64,000 nucleotides of DNA, taken from NCBI GenBank assembly GCA_026914155.1, contig JAPPGH010000050.1, positions 124,001 to 188,000 of the forward strand. The letters run 5' to 3'. The stretch comes from Candidatus Palauibacter rhopaloidicola (GTDB taxonomy: Bacteria > Gemmatimonadota > Gemmatimonadetes > Palauibacterales > Palauibacteraceae). Both the position numbers and the translations under genes were made by a program. The notes under the pieces are model-generated. The model was not told the origin of the DNA. It saw nothing but the letters and a program-made list of their open reading frames with translations, and did not search any database. Positions 60,861 through 64,000 of this stretch are shown here, one piece after another (the stretch's first letter is position 1; each line of letters opens with the position of its first letter).

Positions 60861-61198
60861 CTGCGCGACGAGAGATAAGGTGGGCGGATCTGGACGAACC
60901 GAGAGCATCAGAGCCGGGATTTCGTCGTCCGATTCTCGTCGTTCAGGCAGATTCCTTCAATCGAAGCAGGCTGCGGACCGTGATCGGCGTAGCCCTGACG
61001 TCGAATACGCGCTATCTGGACGCCCCGGGCAACGTTCTCCTCCCGGCAGCGGCAACAGGCCTGCCAAGGGACTCCGTGGCGAACGTGACCCAACTCGTGA
61101 CCATCGACGAAGATTATCTCGGGGGTCGGTGCGGCCAGATATCACGCAAGCTAATGAGTCGGGTCGAAGCCGGGCTGCGGCTCATCCTGGATCTGTAG
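60854..61198 (+). CDS. MazF/PemK-family mRNA interferase toxin
   Basis: 114 residues: REIRWADLDEPRASEPGFRR, PILVVQADSFNRSRLRTVIG and SVANVTQLVTIDEDYL carry the SH3-like MazF core and the QLxTID segment. Acts as a sequence-specific RNase that arrests growth. Start ATG 60854 overlaps the antitoxin stop, so translation is coupled. The gene looks intact. Confidence 0.9.
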   Translation: MVAARREIRWADLDEPRASEPGFRRPILVVQADSFNRSRLRTVIGVALTSNTRYLDAPGNVLLPAAATGLPRDSVANVTQLVTIDEDYLGGRCGQISRKLMSRVEAGLRLILDL

Positions 61199-61226
61199 AC
61201 GCCCAGCAGTGAGAAAGGAAGTTCTC

Positions 61227-62666
61227 ATGATGACCGCCCGCCGCCGTTCCCTTCCGGCCCTCGTCGCGGCGCTCGCCGTCGGGGGAATGTCGTCCACGGA
61301 AGCGCAGTCCCAGGAAGCGATGGAGGACTTCATCGCGGTGCAGGCGCCCACCGTCGCGCTTACGAACGTGAAGGTCATCGACGGGACCGGCGGCCCGGCT
61401 CGCGAGGGGCAGACCATCGTCATCCGGGACGGCCGCATCGCCGACATCGGCCCCGCCGGCGAGGTCGCGGACCGGATCCGGAACGCCCAGGTGCTCGACC
61501 TCTCCGGGCATACCGTCATCCCCGGCCTCATCGGGCTGCACAACCACAGCTACTACACCGGCGGGAACGGACGCGCGGCGCAGCTCTCCTTCTCAGGGTC
61601 GCGGCTGTACCTCGCGTCGGGCGTGACGACGATCCGGACGACGGGGGCGCGCGCGCCATACGAGGAGATCAACCTCAAGCGGGCCATCGACGAGGGGCGC
61701 ACCATCGGCCCGAACATGTTCACGACCGGTCCCTACCTCACGGGGCAGGAGGGGTCGCAGTCGATGGCCCAGCTCGAGGGGCCGGAGCAGGCGCGGCGTC
61801 TCGTCCGCTACTGGGCGGAGGAGGGGGTGCCCTGGTTCAAGGCGTACACCTGGATCAGCCGCGAGGAACTCGGCGCGGCGATCGACGAGGCGCACCGGCA
61901 CGGCGTGAAGGTGACGGCCCACCTCTGCTCCGTCGGATACCAGGAGGCGGTGGCGCTCGGGATCGACAACCTGGAGCACGGCCTCCTCGCGAACAGCGAG
62001 TACTTCCCCGGGAAGGAACCGGACGACTGCCCGTCGGGGTTCCGGAACGGCTATGCCGACCTCGATGTGGACTCCGAGGAGGTGCAGGAGACGTTCCGCA
62101 TGATGATCGAGAACGACGTCGCGATGACCTCCACGCTCGCGGTGTACGAGATATCCGTGCCGGGACGGGGCCCGATCGACGAGCGGATCTACGACATCCT
62201 CTCCCCGGAAATCGCGGCGGAAGTGCGGGAGATCGCGGACCTGCGGCGGAACGCGACCCTCGATTCCGGGATCGGCATCCACCCCGACGTCTACCGGAAG
62301 GCGCTCGAGTACGAGTACGCCTTCGTACAGGCCGGGGGCACGCTCGCGGCCGGGGTCGACCCGACCGGGTACGGCGCGGCGCCTCCGGGCTACGGCGACC
62401 AGAAGAACTACGAACTGCTGCTCGAGGCCGGCTTCACGCCCGCCGAGGTCATCCGGATCATGAGCGCGAACGGCGCCAGGGTGCTGGGGATCGACGACGA
62501 GACGGGAACGATCGAGGTCGGCAAGGTCGCGGATCTCGTCGTGCTCGAGGGAGACCCCGAGGCGGACGGCCACATCCGCGAGACCCGCATCGTGTTCAAG
62601 GGCGGCGTGGGCTGGGATGCTCCGAAGCTGATCGAGTCGGTCCGCGGCATCGTCGGCATCCGCTGA
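61227..62666 (+). CDS. Exported amidohydrolase
   Basis: 479 residues from ATG 61227, with the site AAGGAAG before it; GTG 61209 is also in frame. The signal peptide is SLPALVAALAVGGMSSTEA. Metal motifs: GLIGLHNHSYYTGGN, Lys in VPWFKAYTWIS, His in KVTAHLCSVGYQEA and IDNLEHGLLAN, and Asp in TLAAGVDPTGYG. It belongs to the same broad group as 25323-26645 but is not a recent duplicate. Substrate unknown. The MazEF-like pair lies directly upstream. Confidence 0.86.
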   Translation: MMTARRRSLPALVAALAVGGMSSTEAQSQEAMEDFIAVQAPTVALTNVKVIDGTGGPAREGQTIVIRDGRIADIGPAGEVADRIRNAQVLDLSGHTVIPGLIGLHNHSYYTGGNGRAAQLSFSGSRLYLASGVTTIRTTGARAPYEEINLKRAIDEGRTIGPNMFTTGPYLTGQEGSQSMAQLEGPEQARRLVRYWAEEGVPWFKAYTWISREELGAAIDEAHRHGVKVTAHLCSVGYQEAVALGIDNLEHGLLANSEYFPGKEPDDCPSGFRNGYADLDVDSEEVQETFRMMIENDVAMTSTLAVYEISVPGRGPIDERIYDILSPEIAAEVREIADLRRNATLDSGIGIHPDVYRKALEYEYAFVQAGGTLAAGVDPTGYGAAPPGYGDQKNYELLLEAGFTPAEVIRIMSANGARVLGIDDETGTIEVGKVADLVVLEGDPEADGHIRETRIVFKGGVGWDAPKLIESVRGIVGIR

Positions 62667-62679
62667 CCGGCCCGCCCCG

Positions 62680-63918
62680 GTGAACTCGCGACGGGCGGCC
62701 TCGCGAGGAGAGGTGTGGGTCCGGCTCTCGGGCCTGACGGTCATCGCTCTCCTGGCCGGTGTCCTCGGCGGCCCGCGGCACGTCGCCGCGCAGGTGACCC
62801 CTGCGGATTCCGCGGCCGTGCTGGTCGCGACTGCGGGCGACTTCGAGGAGCGCGGCGAACTCGAGGTCGCCCGGGCCCTGTATGAGGAGGTTGTCCGCCG
62901 CTACCCAGGCACCCCGGGCGCGGCGCTGGCCCAGGCTCGGCTGGAAGGGCTGGGGGCGCCGGAAGGGGCGGTGCCGGCGGGGATGGCGGTGCCCGACGGC
63001 GGAGCGCGAGACCAGCGCGGCGATACGGAGTTCCGGGTCTGGTCCACGCTCTACGGTCTGTGGCTGGGGGGCGTCGCCGTACCCATGCTGGCCGATGCGA
63101 CCAGTTCGGAGTCCCACGGCGTCGGTCTGCTGCTCGGCGGGCCGGTGGGTTACCTCGCTGGCCGCGTGTTCTCGCCGTCCCTCTCGGTGGGACGATCGCG
63201 CACGATCAGCTGGGCCGGCACGTGGGGCACCTGGCAGGGCGTGGGCTGGGCGCACGCCCTGGATCTGGGCGCCGATCCGGGCTGCGAGTACTGCGAGCCG
63301 GGCGAGCAGGAGGCCGTGGCCGCTGCGCTTGCCGGCGGAGTAGCCGGCATCGTCACGGCCGCGCTCCTTGCGCGCGAGACTTCGGAGGGCACGGCCGCGG
63401 CGACGTACCTGGGGAGCCTGTGGGGGACGTGGTTCGGCCTCGGGGGCGCGGTCGCGCTGGATCTGGATGACGATGCGATGTGGGCGAGCACGCTGCTCGT
63501 GGGCAACGCGGGCCTGATCGCCGGAGCGCTCGCCGGGAGCCGGTTCGACCTGTCCTCCCGTCGCGCGCACATGATTAGCCTCGGGGGCCTGATCGGTGGT
63601 TTCGGCGGAGTCGGCATTTCGCTCATCACGAAACCGGACAGCGACAGCGGCGCCTTCGCGATTCCGCTTGCGACGAGTCTCGCGGGTCTGGGCCTGGGGG
63701 TCCTGCTGACGCCGGAGGGCGACGGCGCGCCGGAGGGAGAGTCGAGCGCGGCCCGCGCGGCGTCCGGTTCGGTGTCGCCGGCCCTCCTGAACTGGTCGGA
63801 CGGAGGACGACTCGAGGTCGGCCTGCCGCTGCCGTTCGCCACGACCGTCCTCGACCCGAGACGAAACGGCCAGCGGCACACCGCCTGGAACGTCCCGCTC
63901 CTCCGCCTGCGCTTCTGA
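62680..63918 (+). CDS. Membrane protein with N-terminal TPR-like segment, unknown
   Basis: 412 residues from GTG 62680. A signal or anchor (LTVIALLAGVLGGPRHVAAQ) precedes a helical hairpin (DFEERGELEVARALYEEVVR) and a Gly/Ala-rich part with several hydrophobic helices (LGGPVGYLAGRVFSPSLSVG, LIGGFGGVGISLITK), ending in a short strand-rich tail (WNVPLLRLRF). The C-terminal half could be outer- or inner-membrane. No family is recognised. It begins 13 bases after the amidohydrolase stop, so it is probably in the same operon. Confidence 0.6.
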   Translation: MNSRRAASRGEVWVRLSGLTVIALLAGVLGGPRHVAAQVTPADSAAVLVATAGDFEERGELEVARALYEEVVRRYPGTPGAALAQARLEGLGAPEGAVPAGMAVPDGGARDQRGDTEFRVWSTLYGLWLGGVAVPMLADATSSESHGVGLLLGGPVGYLAGRVFSPSLSVGRSRTISWAGTWGTWQGVGWAHALDLGADPGCEYCEPGEQEAVAAALAGGVAGIVTAALLARETSEGTAAATYLGSLWGTWFGLGGAVALDLDDDAMWASTLLVGNAGLIAGALAGSRFDLSSRRAHMISLGGLIGGFGGVGISLITKPDSDSGAFAIPLATSLAGLGLGVLLTPEGDGAPEGESSAARAASGSVSPALLNWSDGGRLEVGLPLPFATTVLDPRRNGQRHTAWNVPLLRLRF

Positions 63919-63923
63919 ACCGT

Positions 63924-64000
63924 ATGCCGGACCGTCCGCTGAAAGGCCGGGTGGCCGTCGTCGCCGGCGCGACGCGCGGCGCCGGGCGCGGCATCGCCCG
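63924..64000 (+). CDS. SDR-family oxidoreductase, first 25 codons (runs off the right edge)
   Basis: ATG 63924 begins MPDRPLKGRVAVVAGATRGA, GRGIAR. The GATRGAGRGIA segment is the TGxxxGxG-type NAD(P)-binding loop of short-chain dehydrogenases. Only the N-terminus is in the window, so the substrate and catalytic YxxxK are not visible. Confidence 0.8.
   Translation, partial: MPDRPLKGRVAVVAGATRGAGRGIA

Noticed and set aside
1-64000. tRNA, rRNA, insertion sequences, integrases
   Set aside because: None could be recognised by eye on either strand; a tRNA missed in a short gap cannot be excluded without a scan.

Overview
The window is GC-rich, densely packed bacterial chromosome from a Gram-negative-type cell with an outer membrane (TonB receptor, DUF5916 barrel, many lipobox signals). 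The protein mix suggests a Gemmatimonadota-like heterotroph: secreted amidohydrolases, a VPS10/BNR-repeat protein, a large M14 peptidase, FG-GAP/ASPIC proteins, DUF5916, DUF3179 and DinB proteins. That placement is inferred from protein flavour; no rRNA is present. I recognise no rRNA, tRNA, CRISPR array or insertion sequence.

Layout. 1-4603 (minus): SUF iron-sulfur operon sufC-sufB-sufD-Rieske-sufS, with a readable promoter and Fur-like and CAAC/GTTG operators. 4707-9527 (plus): quinone-reductase-like MDR protein coupled to GlpD, a lipoprotein, a 48-residue peptide with its own -10 box, ribosome site and hairpin, and a DUF3179 lipoprotein. 9579-14965 (minus): secreted propeller, small membrane protein, DUF5916 barrel, TPR lipoprotein. 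15107-20327 (plus): DUF4342, lipoprotein, TonB receptor with a repeat-built signal peptide, and a type II quinohemoprotein alcohol dehydrogenase. 20340-26645 (minus): DUF6941, zinc-ribbon protein, wHTH membrane protein, SSS symporter with DUF3311 partner, trypsin-like protease with a stand-alone copy of its N-terminal domain, amidohydrolase. 26780-31828: SnoaL-like protein, a 1245-residue FG-GAP/ASPIC lipoprotein, DinB protein.

31847-34503 is a decayed defence/toxin-antitoxin patch: a DarT toxin gene broken by internal deletion, an intact DarG antitoxin, a GIY-YIG/DUF4357 nuclease gene overlapping darG, and a frameshifted fragment of a second DarG. 34497-37207 holds a lipoprotein, a short remnant-like ORF, an SDR/DUF2867 protein and a Phd/PIN toxin-antitoxin pair with 12-bp operator-like repeats. 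37428-40362 holds a DinB protein, a coiled-coil protein, an amidohydrolase and a creatininase-family enzyme.

40502-44049 (minus) is an unusual M56-BlaI-M56 operon: two paralogous BlaR1-like sensor proteases flank one BlaI repressor, and two tandem BlaI-type operators sit in the promoter spacer and over the start site. Divergent from it are a secreted VPS10/BNR protein and an M14 peptidase. 50647-55239 carries a hendecad coiled-coil protein and a surface-glycan cluster (two GT2 enzymes, a sulfotransferase and a glycosyltransferase-sulfotransferase fusion). 55325-64000 (plus) has a rhodanese, an FG-GAP protein, MsrB, a multicopper oxidase, a MazEF-type pair with a probably leaderless antitoxin mRNA, an amidohydrolase, a membrane protein and the start of an SDR gene.

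Most promising for follow-up: the broken DarTG-nuclease patch, the dual-sensor M56-BlaI-M56 operon, the detached protease domain, the glycosyltransferase-sulfotransferase fusion, and the 48-residue peptide unit.
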